From JACVRW01 sp963812915 (GTDB lineage Bacteria > Actinomycetota > Thermoleophilia > Solirubrobacterales > Thermoleophilaceae): DNA of 64,000 nucleotides. The notes under the pieces were generated by a model, which was given only the letters and a program-made list of their open reading frames with translations, made no database searches and was not told the DNA's origin. The stretch lies in NCBI GenBank assembly GCA_963812915.1, contig CAWEXB010000008.1, forward strand, positions 248,001 to 312,000. The letters are read 5' to 3'. Every line of letters begins with the position of its first letter. The first letter of the stretch is position 1. Position numbers and translations under genes: made by a program. Positions 52,216 through 61,141 of this stretch are shown here, in pieces.

Positions 52216-53510
52216 TAGCGCATGCTCTCCGCGGCGGGCAGGCGCTCGAGCCGCCGGCGGTACTCGCCCATGGCCGCACGCGGGAAGTCGGCATGGGTCT
52301 GGGTGCGCAGCCGAGGCACGCGCTCGCGGTGGAAGGAGCTCGAGCGATTCTCGTTGTGGCCGATGACGTTCCGCGTGGAGATGCCGTGGCGGCCCTGGAG
52401 CATCCGCGTCAGCCGCAGCGAGGCGGCCATCTGGCGCCGGTTGCCCAGCACCTGTGCGTCGCTCTGGCCCACGTGCTCGATGCCGATCGCGGTGTAGTTC
52501 AGGCCGACCGTGTGACGGCACATGATCCGGGTCGACACGAGCTGGTAGATCGTCCCGTCGCGGTCGATCACGAAGTGCGCGCAGATGCCGGGCAGCTCGT
52601 GAAGCTCCGGATCGGGCGCGTCGGTGGCGAAGTGGTTGTAGACGGGCGCGAAGCTGTCGGTGGCCGTGTAGTGCTGCACGATCACCTGCGGGCGCCGCAG
52701 CCGGTAGTCGTCGATGCCGTAGTGGCGCATTGCGTACCCGCGCATCTCCTCCTTCCGCCGCTCCCCGAAGGGAATCGGTCGCCGCACCACCGGCGGCGGC
52801 GCCACCGCGCGGGCCAGCGCCCGCACGGCGCCGGCGTGGCGAGCGGCGCCGGCCGCGGAGAGCCGCCCGCCGGGCAGCTCGACCACGAAGGCGGTGTCGC
52901 CCGCGAAGCGGTCGTTCTGCCACGAGACCGCGGTGCCGGGCAGCGGTCCGAGCGCCCGGCGCGGGAGTCCGCTGCCGCGCGCATACAGCCGCTCGAGCCG
53001 CGGATCGCCGCCGGCCTTCACGACGATGCGCAGCGCCTGGTGGTACCACAGCGTCACGCGCGGACGCTCGCGCTCGATGAAAGCCGCGAGCGCCTGCGAC
53101 TCCGGCTCCGACATGGGACCGGGTCCGGATTCATAGGTGCCGTCGAGCGGCCTCCAGCCGAAGGCGAAGTTCCGGTTCAGGTCGACCCCGTGAGCGTTCT
53201 GGCGCGTTCCGGCCGCCGAGCCGTCGGGGTTGGCGTCGTCGACGAGCCAGAGAGCCGTGCCGCGCGGCGGTGGCGCCCGCCGCAGGCGCGCCAGAACGGC
53301 CCCGCCCGCCGGCTCGTTGCCGTGCACGGTGCCGACGACCAACAGCTTCACGCGCGCGCGAGGGCTGCCCACACGCTGCGCGTGGATTGGACGGCCCTGC
53401 GACGAGTGGCCGATCACGAGCGAGCGTTCGACCGCGGCGTCGGCCGCGGGTCCGTCGGTCGGCGCGACCGACGCCGCGGCGAGCCCGGCCAGGACGACCG
53501 AGAGGAACAC
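52215..53510 (-). CDS. Fusion of M14 zinc carboxypeptidase and N-acetylmuramoyl-L-alanine amidase domains
   Basis: 431 aa. Secreted or anchored (N-terminal FLSVVLAGLAAASVA). M14 domain, residues about 28-235: GHSSQGRPIHAQRVG, VGTVHGNEPAG (HxxE zinc ligands), GVDLNRNFAFGW, WYHQALRI, AFVVELPGG. This is the MpaA-like subclass that cuts gamma-D-Glu-diaminopimelate. Amidase_2 domain, about 265-420: VIVQHYTATDSF, CAHFVIDRDGTIYQLV, RHTVGLNYTAIGIEHVG. Both target wall peptides. Coupled to the phosphodiesterase gene. Confidence 0.86.
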   Translation of the reverse strand: MFLSVVLAGLAAASVAPTDGPAADAAVERSLVIGHSSQGRPIHAQRVGSPRARVKLLVVGTVHGNEPAGGAVLARLRRAPPPRGTALWLVDDANPDGSAAGTRQNAHGVDLNRNFAFGWRPLDGTYESGPGPMSEPESQALAAFIERERPRVTLWYHQALRIVVKAGGDPRLERLYARGSGLPRRALGPLPGTAVSWQNDRFAGDTAFVVELPGGRLSAAGAARHAGAVRALARAVAPPPVVRRPIPFGERRKEEMRGYAMRHYGIDDYRLRRPQVIVQHYTATDSFAPVYNHFATDAPDPELHELPGICAHFVIDRDGTIYQLVSTRIMCRHTVGLNYTAIGIEHVGQSDAQVLGNRRQMAASLRLTRMLQGRHGISTRNVIGHNENRSSSFHRERVPRLRTQTHADFPRAAMGEYRRRLERLPAAESMR

Positions 53511-53528
53511 CCGCCCGAGTGTAGGGTC

Positions 53529-54689
53529 ATGCGCGTGATCTCGGAGCTAGCCGCGCGCGCGACGGAGCAGGGGCGGCTCGCGATCGACACCGAGTTCGTC
53601 TCGGAGCGCCGCTACCAGGCGCTTCTCTGCCTGGCACAGGTGGCGGTGCCGGACCCGGACGCGCCCGAAGGCGTGCGCACCGAGGTTCTCGACCCGATCG
53701 AGGGGGTGCTCGACCCGGGACCGCTCGCGGGCGTGCTCGCGGATCCGGCGGTGGAGGTCGTCGTCCACGCCGGGCGGCAGGACGTTGCGATCCTGCGCCG
53801 TAGCTGGGCGACCGAGGTCAAGAACCTGTTCGACACGCAGATCGCCGCCGGCTTTCTCGGCTTCGGCAACCAGGAGGGTTACGAGTCGCTGGTGCGCAAG
53901 GTCCTGAACGTGAGGCTCAAGGGCAGCGAGGGCTTCACGCGCTGGGACCGGCGTCCCCTAACGGCCCAGCAGCTCGAGTACGCGGGCGACGACACCCGCC
54001 TGCTACTGGCCCTCGGCGACGAGCTCGAGCGCCGACTCGTCGAGCGAGAGCGGCTCGACTGGGCGCGCGAAGAGTGCCGAGCGCTCGAGGAGGCGACCGA
54101 CGAGCGCGACCCCGATCGCGTCTACGAGCGCCTGCCGCGACTGAGCCGCCTGAGTGAGAGAGGGCGCGCCGTCGCGCGAGAGCTGGTCCAGTGGCGCGAG
54201 GACGTGGCCCGCACAATGGACCGCCCGCCGGGGTTCGTGCTACCCGACCAGGCGCTGACGGAGCTCGCCCGCCGGGCGCCGGGCGACCGCGGGGGGCTCG
54301 AGCAGATCCGCGGCCTTCCCCCGCAGACGCTTCAGCGCCGCGGTGACCGCCTTCTGCAGGCGATAGAGCGCGGCCGGCGGCGCTCGCCGCCCCCGCCGCC
54401 GCCCGAGCCCCCGGCCCGCGATCCGGCCGACGCGCCGCTCGTCTCGCTCGCGCAGGCGCTTGTGCGCCAACGCTCGATGGAGTCGGGCGTTGCGGTCGAG
54501 CTGATCGCCACCCAGTCCGAGCTCAGCGCGCTGGTGAGCGCCCTGCGCCGCGGCCGGAACGGCGACACGTTGCGCGTGACGCGGGGCTGGCGCGGGGAGT
54601 TGGTGGGCGACGAGCTTCGTGAGCTGGTGGCAGGCCGCCGCAGCCTCGCCGTGGGGCCGGACGGACGGCTACTCGTGCGCGAAGCCTGA
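53529..54689 (+). CDS. rnd: Ribonuclease D (3'-5' exonuclease plus HRDC)
   Basis: 386 aa. DEDD exonuclease: ExoI LAIDTEFVSERRYQALLCL (DxE), ExoII VHAGRQDVAIL, ExoIII LEYAGDDTRLLLAL (Y-x3-D). The HRDC domain is about 215-280 (VQWREDVARTMDRPPGFVLPDQALTELARR), with a Pro-rich linker and a short C-terminal domain (LRVTRGWRGELVGDELREL). tRNA 3' maturation. ATG 53529; divergent from the peptidase/amidase gene. Confidence 0.92.
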   Translation: MRVISELAARATEQGRLAIDTEFVSERRYQALLCLAQVAVPDPDAPEGVRTEVLDPIEGVLDPGPLAGVLADPAVEVVVHAGRQDVAILRRSWATEVKNLFDTQIAAGFLGFGNQEGYESLVRKVLNVRLKGSEGFTRWDRRPLTAQQLEYAGDDTRLLLALGDELERRLVERERLDWAREECRALEEATDERDPDRVYERLPRLSRLSERGRAVARELVQWREDVARTMDRPPGFVLPDQALTELARRAPGDRGGLEQIRGLPPQTLQRRGDRLLQAIERGRRRSPPPPPPEPPARDPADAPLVSLAQALVRQRSMESGVAVELIATQSELSALVSALRRGRNGDTLRVTRGWRGELVGDELRELVAGRRSLAVGPDGRLLVREA

Positions 54690-54722
54690 CCCGCTCGGAG
54701 CGTAGGGATAGGGTGAGTCCCA

Positions 54723-55211
54723 ATGGCCGACCTCAAGCGCCTTCGCATCTTCATGCAGGACCATCTGGCGGCCTCGACGGCCGGGCTCGAGCTCGCCAGG
54801 CGGGCACGCGGCGCGAACGAAGGCACGAACTACGGCCAGCCGCTGGCGCGGCTCGCCGACGAGATCGAAGCCGACCGCGGCGCGCTCGAGGCGATGCTGG
54901 CTGATCTCGACTTCGGCCCGGACCGGGCCAAGAACGTCGGCGCCTGGGCCGGCGAGAAGCTGGGCCGGCTGAAGCTGAACGGTCAGGTCAAGGGCTACTC
55001 GCCGCTCAGCCGGGTCCTGGAGCTCGAGGGTCTCACCGTCGGGATCGGCGCCAAGCTCTCGCTCTGGCGAATCCTGCTCGAGGTGGCCGCGGAGGAGCCG
55101 CGGCTCGACGCCGACCGCCTCCGGCGCCTGATCGAGCGCGGGGAGGAGCAGCGCCGCACCGTCGAGGAGCTACGCACACTGGCGGCACGCGAGGCGTTCC
55201 TGGCGTCGTGA
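54723..55211 (+). CDS. Hypothetical helical protein
   Basis: 162 aa. Five or six predicted helices (LKRLRIFMQDHLAASTAGLELARRARG, GQPLARLADEIEADRGALEAMLADL, LSLWRILLEVAAEEPRL, IERGEEQRRTVEELRTLAAREAFL), ferritin-like in layout but without an iron-ligand ExxH set. No signal or TM. Same direction as rnd with a 33-bp gap. Function unknown. Confidence 0.75.
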   Translation: MADLKRLRIFMQDHLAASTAGLELARRARGANEGTNYGQPLARLADEIEADRGALEAMLADLDFGPDRAKNVGAWAGEKLGRLKLNGQVKGYSPLSRVLELEGLTVGIGAKLSLWRILLEVAAEEPRLDADRLRRLIERGEEQRRTVEELRTLAAREAFLAS

Positions 55212-55244
55212 GTCGGACGAGCTCCGCGCCGGCTCGGCGGCGGC

Positions 55245-55940
55245 CTACCCCGTCGGCGCCACCAGGCAGTCGGGCTCGTCGTAGTCGGGCGAGTTCAGGA
55301 GGGGGTTCGCCGGCGCCACCGCCATCCGCCCACCGGGTAGCGGACCAAGCAGCGGGGCGACCGCGCCCGCGTCGAGCCCCGGATCGAGCCATGCCTCCCA
55401 CGACGAGGAGTCGGTCAGCACCACGGGCATGCGGTCGTGCACCGGGGCGATCAGCTCGTTGGCCTCGGTGGTCACGATCGTGCAGCTCGCGACGAGCTGG
55501 TCCGCGGGTCCCCTCCACGTCGTCCAGAGACCGGCGAAGCAGAAGCACGCGCCGCCCGTGAGCGAGAACCGAAGCGGTCGGCGCGGCTGACGCGGGTCCT
55601 CCGCCCGGATCCACTCATAGAAGCCATCGGCCGGGACGAGGCAGCGATGCGAGCCGCGCTCGACCAGCCCGCGGTATGTCGAGCTGCTCGCCAGCGTCTC
55701 GGCGCGTGCGTTGATCATCGAGAGCCCGGTGTTCAGCTGCGTCGCCCAGCGCGGCACGAGCCCCCAACGCAGGAGCCGAGCCCGGCGCCCGTCGCGGTTC
55801 TGCACGACCGCCATGACCTCCTGCGTCGGAGCGACGTTGAAGCGCTCGTAGCCCTCGTCGCCGCCGAGCCGGACTCGCAGCCTCGCCGCGATCTCCTTCT
55901 CGACGTCCTTGCGCTTCTTGGTCAGCGAGTAGCGACCCAT
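55245..55940 (-). CDS. SRAP-domain protein (HMCES/YedK type) lacking the catalytic cysteine
   Basis: 231 aa. SRAP fold: INARAETLASSSTYRGLVERGSHRCLVPADGFYEWIR (Asn and Glu of the active site), FAGLWTTW, TTEANELIAPVHDRMPVVL (active-site His). In this family Met1 is followed by Cys2, which attacks abasic DNA after Met removal. Here the N-terminus reads MGRYSL, so Cys2 is absent and residue 2 is Gly. Start ATG 55940 is the only one that yields GRY. Probably cannot form the usual DNA-protein crosslink. Confidence 0.88.
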   Translation of the reverse strand: MGRYSLTKKRKDVEKEIAARLRVRLGGDEGYERFNVAPTQEVMAVVQNRDGRRARLLRWGLVPRWATQLNTGLSMINARAETLASSSTYRGLVERGSHRCLVPADGFYEWIRAEDPRQPRRPLRFSLTGGACFCFAGLWTTWRGPADQLVASCTIVTTEANELIAPVHDRMPVVLTDSSSWEAWLDPGLDAGAVAPLLGPLPGGRMAVAPANPLLNSPDYDEPDCLVAPTG

Positions 55941-55978
55941 CGTGTTTTCATCCGGCCTCCGGCGGGCACCCCAAACTC

Positions 55979-56266
55979 ATGCTGATGATCACGCAGGACG
56001 CCGCCGAGGCGATCATGCAGGCGCTCGCCGAGGAGCCCGACAGCTCCGGCTTCCGCATCGCCGAGCGAACGTACTCGCTGAACGGGTCCGGGCCCGCCAT
56101 CCAGATGGAGCTCGCATCGGCGCCAGAGGACGAGGACGAGGTGATCGAGGATCAGGGTGTCCGCCTGTTCGTGGATCCGCGCGCAGCAAAGACCCTCGAC
56201 GGCAAGGTGCTCGACGCGGAGATCGAGGAGGGCGAGGTGCGCTTCGCCCTGCTCGAGGGGGGATAG
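55979..56266 (+). CDS. HesB/IscA-like fold protein without cysteines
   Basis: 95 aa. MLMITQDAAEAIMQALAEEP start and DQGVRLFVDPRAAKTLDGKVLDAEI, which line up with the A-type iron-sulfur carrier fold (the LFVDPxxxxxLxGxxLD motif). All three cluster-binding cysteines are missing, so it is not a cluster carrier. This cysteine-less form is seen in actinobacteria, role unknown. Divergent from SRAP. Confidence 0.8.
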   Translation: MLMITQDAAEAIMQALAEEPDSSGFRIAERTYSLNGSGPAIQMELASAPEDEDEVIEDQGVRLFVDPRAAKTLDGKVLDAEIEEGEVRFALLEGG

Positions 56267-56341
56267 GACGCTCGAGCGGGTCGGTCCGCCCCTCTCTGAT
56301 ATAGTTGCGCGAGCAATCATCTTCGTCGGACGGAGGCTCGC

Positions 56342-57259
56342 ATGAAGCTCGACGGTATCCATCACATCACCGCCATCACGGGCAACGCGCCCGGAAACGT
56401 CGAGTTCTACACGCGCGTGATGGGCCTGCGGATGGTCAAGAAGTCGGTCAACCAGGACGACCCGACCGTCTACCACCTCTTCTACGGCGACGAGCACGCC
56501 ACCCCGGGTCTCGATCTGACGTTCTTCGAGTATCCGGGCGCCGCGCGAGGCCGGGCGGGCTCGGGCATGATCCATCGCATCGTCTGGCGGGTCGGCTCGG
56601 CCGACGCCCTCGACTTCTGGGCCGACCGGCTCGTGAGCGAGGGCATCGAGTCCGAGCGCGACGGCGAGCGCCTGCGGTTCGCCGATCCCGAGGGGCTCGT
56701 TCACGAGCTCGCCGTCGTCGACGTGCCCGACGAACCGCTCATCGCCGAGCATCCCGAGATTCCCTCCGACCACGCGCTCCAGGGCTTCCACGGCGTTCGG
56801 GCCTACTCGGACGACCCCGAGCGCAGCCGCAAGATGCTCGAGGACGCGCTCGCGTTCACCCGAGCGGGCGACGGCTGGGAGGCGCGAAGCGAGCGCCGCG
56901 GAGCGCTCTACGCATACGACGCCCCGCCCCCCCAGCGCGGCCTCCAGGGGGCTGGAACGGTGCACCACGTCGCGTGGGGCTCGACCGACGAGGAGCACGT
57001 GGCGTGGCGCGAGCGGGTTCAGAACGCCGGCGGACATCCAACGCCGGTGATCGATCGTCACTACTTCCGCTCGATCTACTTCCGCGAGCCGAGCGGCGTC
57101 CTCTTCGAGCTTGCCACGCCAAGCCCCGGCTTCACAGTGGACGAGCCGCTCGAGACGCTGGGCGAGCGCCTCTCGATCCCGCCGGCGCTCGAGTCGCGCC
57201 GCGGCGAGATCGAGTCGGTGCTGAAGCCGCTGCCTTACAAGCGCGTCACTCGCGCCTAA
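56342..57259 (+). CDS. VOC-family ring-cleaving dioxygenase (MhqA/MhqO type)
   Basis: 305 aa with two vicinal-oxygen-chelate modules. Metal ligands: GIHHITAI (His), HRIVWRVGS (His) and, in the second half, GTVHHVAWGST and VLFELAT (Glu). Related enzymes open hydroquinone or catechol rings under quinone stress. The segment VKKSVNQDDPTVYHLFYGD is family-specific. Probably stands alone; its end overlaps the MFS gene stop by 14 bases in convergent orientation. Confidence 0.9.
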   Translation: MKLDGIHHITAITGNAPGNVEFYTRVMGLRMVKKSVNQDDPTVYHLFYGDEHATPGLDLTFFEYPGAARGRAGSGMIHRIVWRVGSADALDFWADRLVSEGIESERDGERLRFADPEGLVHELAVVDVPDEPLIAEHPEIPSDHALQGFHGVRAYSDDPERSRKMLEDALAFTRAGDGWEARSERRGALYAYDAPPPQRGLQGAGTVHHVAWGSTDEEHVAWRERVQNAGGHPTPVIDRHYFRSIYFREPSGVLFELATPSPGFTVDEPLETLGERLSIPPALESRRGEIESVLKPLPYKRVTRA

Positions 57260-58457
57260 GTGCTCCCGTATCCGCCGTGGCCAGGTGCCAGGCGATCGTG
57301 ACCGCCGCCACGATGGCGATCGCGGTCCCGGCGGTGGCGACGGCGGTGAAGAGCGAGGTAGCGTCGGAGAGCAGGCCGGTTCCGATGGCAGTGACGCTTA
57401 CGCCGAGATAGATGCAGGAGATGAAGGCGGCGGTCACCTCCCCGCGTCGCTCGCCAGGGGCGAGCCGGTTGATCTCAGTCTGTGCGCCGAAGTAGGCGAA
57501 GCCGAGCCCGGTCCCGGCGAGCACCGCAGCCGCAAGCACGAACGGGAGCGAGTTCAGGGGGAACGCGAGGACCAGGGCGGCGATCCCGACTATGAGCAAT
57601 CCCAGGCCGCCCACCTGCGCCCGGCGCGGCGTCATGGCGCCCCGCAGCGAGAACGCCTGCGCGAGGCACGCCATCGTCAGCATCGTGGCGGTTATGGCGC
57701 CAAGCAGCGCGAGGTCTCCCGTATCGAGCAGCTCGGCGGCGTACGAGGGCACGACGGAGAGAAACAGCGCGCCGACGGCCCACACCGCCCCGCACGTCAC
57801 GCTGGCGAGCGCGAAGGGCCGGCGGATCGCCGCCGGCACCGACGGCTTCTGCGGGCGCCATTCGCCGGTCGCGGGCCGCGGTTCCGGGGTCCTCAAGATG
57901 GCGATCGCGGTCGCGACCGTCAGCACGAGCGCGACGAGGTAGCACAGCTGGCGCGAGGCGGGCGCCCACTGTGCGAGTGCGCCGGCGACAAGCGGACCAG
58001 CCGCGCTGCCGCCGCTCTGCCCGAGCACGGCCGCCAGGGCGGCGCGGCCGTGATCGCCGGACGGCTCCAGCTCGACCAGGGCCGCGGGAATCGTGCCCAC
58101 GGCCGCGCCGAGGGCGAGGCCCTGGACCGCACGGGCCGCGTACAGCCAGGCCGTGCTCTGGGCAGTGGCGAGCATGACGAGGCCGATCGCGGCGACCACC
58201 AGGCCGCCGGCGATCACCGGCATGCGTCCGACCCGGTCCGACAGCTGACCGAACACGAGCAGCGAGGGGATCAGGGCGATCGTGTAGGTCGCGAAGATCA
58301 GGGTCAGCTGGGTCCCTGAGAAGCCAAACCGCTCTTGGTAGACGCCGTACAGAGGCGTCGGCAGGTTCCCGTCCAGGAGGAGAACGAACAGGGCGCCGGC
58401 GACGACCGTGAACGACGCCCTCGAGCGAGCACGCGGTCGCGCCGCGCCGGGAGCCAT
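57246..58457 (-). CDS. MFS-family transporter
   Basis: 403 aa, about twelve helices. Loop 2-3 motif FGQLSDRVGRMPVIAGG (GxxxDRxGRR type), GLALGAAVGTIPAALVEL, and GLGFAYFGAQTEINRL in the second half. Probably drug/H+ antiport, though the substrate is not readable. 7 bp downstream of the PLP decarboxylase, so the pair may make and export an amine (inference). Confidence 0.88.
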   Translation of the reverse strand: MAPGAARPRARSRASFTVVAGALFVLLLDGNLPTPLYGVYQERFGFSGTQLTLIFATYTIALIPSLLVFGQLSDRVGRMPVIAGGLVVAAIGLVMLATAQSTAWLYAARAVQGLALGAAVGTIPAALVELEPSGDHGRAALAAVLGQSGGSAAGPLVAGALAQWAPASRQLCYLVALVLTVATAIAILRTPEPRPATGEWRPQKPSVPAAIRRPFALASVTCGAVWAVGALFLSVVPSYAAELLDTGDLALLGAITATMLTMACLAQAFSLRGAMTPRRAQVGGLGLLIVGIAALVLAFPLNSLPFVLAAAVLAGTGLGFAYFGAQTEINRLAPGERRGEVTAAFISCIYLGVSVTAIGTGLLSDATSLFTAVATAGTAIAIVAAVTIAWHLATADTGALRRE

Positions 58458-58464
58458 GGGTTCG

Positions 58465-59865
58465 CTACCCGTCCCCGGCCCGCTCTACCGCGCCCGCCAG
58501 GGCGGCCACGTCGTCGCTCGTCGTTCGCCACGAGACGATCGCCGCACGCTGGCAGAAGCCGGGGGCAAGCCGCGCGCCGGTGTGGAAGACGTCGCCCTCG
58601 GCCGCCACGCGCGCCTGAATCCGCTCGTTGAGATCGTCCAGCTCCGGGCCCTCCCCCATCCCGTCCGGGCGGTAGCGGAAGCAGACGACGTTCGACGGGA
58701 CCGGCGCGCACAGCTCGAGCCGCGGCGACTCCTCCACCAGCCGGGCCAGCTCCGCCGCCAGGTCGCAGCAGCGCGTAACGAGCTCCTCCATCCCATCCCG
58801 GCCGAGCTGCTTGAGCGCCGCCCACACGCAGGCGCCGCGCCAGCTGCGGCTCGCCTCCGGACCGAGCTCGTGGAGGTTCGCCCCCAGGCCCGGCGTCAGG
58901 TACGCGGCCGTGCCCGCAAAGGCGCCCGCGTGCAGCTCGGCGTCTCGCACGAGCGCGAAGCCGCAGCCGTTCGGCACGTTCAGCCACTTGTGGCCGTCGC
59001 AGGCGAGCGAATCCGCACGCTCCATGCCGATCACGAGGGGGGCGGTGCGCTCGCAGAGCCGAAACAGGGCGCCGAACGCGCCGTCCACGTGCAGCCACAG
59101 GCCGTACTCGGCGCAGACGTCCGCGATGGCCTCCAGCGGATCGCTGGCACCGGTGTTGACCGAGCCGGCCTGGGCGATCACGATCGCGGGCTCGGCCTCG
59201 CCGCTCGCGCGGTCGCGCTCGATCGCCTGCACCAGCGGCTCGACCCGCATCGCGTAGCGGTCGTCGATCGGGATCTTGCGCACACTGCCCGCGCCGAGAC
59301 CGAGCGTCCGCAGCGCCTTGAGGTCCGACAGGTGAAGCTCCTCGCTCCCGTACACCCCGAGCCGCGGCAGACCCCACACCCCCTCCTCGCTCACGTCCAC
59401 GCCGCGGCGTTTCCCGGCCCAGTGGCGGGCCACGGCGAGCCCGATCAGGTTCGCCATCGTCGCCCCCGTGGTGAACGCGCCGCTGCCGCGCGGGTAGCCG
59501 AGGAGGTCGGCGAGCCAGTGAAGCGTCACCCGCTCGACCTCCACCGCCACCGGACCGAGGCTCCATAGCCCCGGGTTCTGGTCGACCGCCGCCGTCCAGG
59601 CCTCGGCTATCGCCGCCGCCGGCAGCGTGGCGCCGGTGACGAAGCCGAAGAAGCGCCCGCCGGTGCTGCCGGCCAGCCCGCCGTCGCAGCGCTCGGCGAG
59701 CTCGCCGAGCACTCGCTCGACCGGCATTCCCGTCTCCGGCAGCGGCTCGTCGAAGCGAGCGCGCAACTCGTTCACGTCAAGCGCGGCCGCCGCCCGGGGC
59801 GGCGGGTCGAGCGCGCGGCGGAAGCGAGTGGCGAGGTCGGCTATGGCGGCGTCGAGATTGTCCAT
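58465..59865 (-). CDS. Pyridoxal-phosphate-dependent decarboxylase (group II, aromatic-amino-acid type)
   Basis: 466 aa. Group II fold: GRFFGFVTGATLPAAAIAEAW, SGAFTTGATMANLIGLAVARH, IAQAGSVNTGASDPLEAI, LWLHVDGAFGA and the PLP lysine in ACDGHKWLNVPNGCG (DxxHK(W/L)). These enzymes decarboxylate tryptophan, tyrosine, DOPA or glutamate; the substrate cannot be assigned. ATG 59865 is used; TTG 59871 is also possible. Divergent from the second mreB. Confidence 0.92.
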   Translation of the reverse strand: MDNLDAAIADLATRFRRALDPPPRAAAALDVNELRARFDEPLPETGMPVERVLGELAERCDGGLAGSTGGRFFGFVTGATLPAAAIAEAWTAAVDQNPGLWSLGPVAVEVERVTLHWLADLLGYPRGSGAFTTGATMANLIGLAVARHWAGKRRGVDVSEEGVWGLPRLGVYGSEELHLSDLKALRTLGLGAGSVRKIPIDDRYAMRVEPLVQAIERDRASGEAEPAIVIAQAGSVNTGASDPLEAIADVCAEYGLWLHVDGAFGALFRLCERTAPLVIGMERADSLACDGHKWLNVPNGCGFALVRDAELHAGAFAGTAAYLTPGLGANLHELGPEASRSWRGACVWAALKQLGRDGMEELVTRCCDLAAELARLVEESPRLELCAPVPSNVVCFRYRPDGMGEGPELDDLNERIQARVAAEGDVFHTGARLAPGFCQRAAIVSWRTTSDDVAALAGAVERAGDG

Positions 59866-60017
59866 TGGCAAGATCGTTGCAGCGCGCCGCGGCCGACCTC
59901 CTCAGGCGAGGCTGCGCCGGCTGCCGCGGCCTCCTCGGGCGAGCCTGCGCTAGCGTGCGCGCCTCGCCCTCCCAGCGAGACACGCTAAAACCGCGCTCCG
60001 CCCTCCGGCGATCGCTG

Positions 60018-61064
60018 ATGCCCCGCCTTGGCGGGCGCGATCTCGCGATCGATCTCGGCACCGCAAACACGCTCGTGTACGTCCGCGGCGAGGGGATCCT
60101 CGTCTCGGAGCCGTCGGTGGTGGCGGTCGACACGCGCGACGGCGAGGTGCACGCCGTGGGCGAGGAGGCCCAGCGGATGATCGGCCGCACGCCGGCGTCG
60201 ATCGCCGCCGTCCGGCCGCTGCGCCACGGCGTGATCGCCGACTTCGAGGTGACCGAGCAGATGCTGCGGCACTTCATCGGCCGCGTCCACCGCAGCCGCT
60301 TCGCGCACCCCAGGCTGATCATGTGCGCCCCCTCGGGAATCACCGACGTCGAGCAGCGCGCATTGACCGAGGCCTCGATGGCGGCCGGCGCCCGCTCCGT
60401 CCACCTGATCGAGGAGCCGCTGGCGGCGGCCATCGGCGCCGGCCTGACGATCGAGGAGCCGCGCGCAAACGTCGTCGTCGACGTCGGCGGCGGAACCAGC
60501 GAGGTGGCGGTGATCTCCCTCGGCGGCATCGTGGTCTCGCGCTCGCTGAGGGTCGGCGGCTACGACTTCGACGAGGCCGGAGCCGCCTGGATCCGCGCGA
60601 ACCACGGACTCGCCATCGGCGAGACGACGTCCGAGCAGGTGAAGCTCGAGATCGGCAGCGTGAGCCCCGACACGACCGACGCCCACTGGGAGGTGCGCGG
60701 GCGAGATCCGTCGTCCGGACTGCCGCGCGAGGTGGCCGTGACGAGCGAGGAGCTGCGTCGGGCCGTAGAAGCCCCGGTGCGCGACATCGTCTCCTCCGTG
60801 CGCGACGCGCTCGAGGAGACGCCACCCGAGCTGGCGTCCGACCTCGCGCAGACGGGCATCCTGCTCGCCGGCGGCGGGGCGCTGCTGCGCGGGTTCGCCG
60901 AGCGGGTCGAGTCGGAGACCGGCGTGCCGGTGCGGGCGGCGGACTCGCCCCTCGACTGCGTCGCACTCGGCGCGGGCCGGGCGCTCGACGAGATGGAGCT
61001 GCTCGAGCGCACGGCCGCACGCACGGGGGGCGCGCTGACGGCGCTGCGGCGGCCGGGGCGGTGA
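60018..61064 (+). CDS. Second MreB/Mbl-like actin homologue
   Basis: 348 aa. AIDLGTANTLVYVRGEGILVSEPS, VVDVGGGTSEVAVISLGGIVV, ILLAGGGALLRGFAERV: all three nucleotide-binding motifs intact. Starts MPRLGGRDLAIDLG, so it lacks the amphipathic MGFFSYLTG membrane-binding end of the first MreB. Interface regions diverge (GYDFDEAGAAWIRANHGLAIGE). Monocistronic, not next to mreC/mreD. It may form a different filament, as with Mbl/MreBH, or be cytosolic. The only in-window duplicate of a shape gene. Confidence 0.92.
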   Translation: MPRLGGRDLAIDLGTANTLVYVRGEGILVSEPSVVAVDTRDGEVHAVGEEAQRMIGRTPASIAAVRPLRHGVIADFEVTEQMLRHFIGRVHRSRFAHPRLIMCAPSGITDVEQRALTEASMAAGARSVHLIEEPLAAAIGAGLTIEEPRANVVVDVGGGTSEVAVISLGGIVVSRSLRVGGYDFDEAGAAWIRANHGLAIGETTSEQVKLEIGSVSPDTTDAHWEVRGRDPSSGLPREVAVTSEELRRAVEAPVRDIVSSVRDALEETPPELASDLAQTGILLAGGGALLRGFAERVESETGVPVRAADSPLDCVALGAGRALDEMELLERTAARTGGALTALRRPGR

Positions 61065-61141
61065 GGCCCAGTCTCTCGGCGGGTGCCCGGCGGGTTCGGC
61101 GTTTGCCTGGGCTGGGTAGGGGTGCGGCTGAGCGCGGCCGA

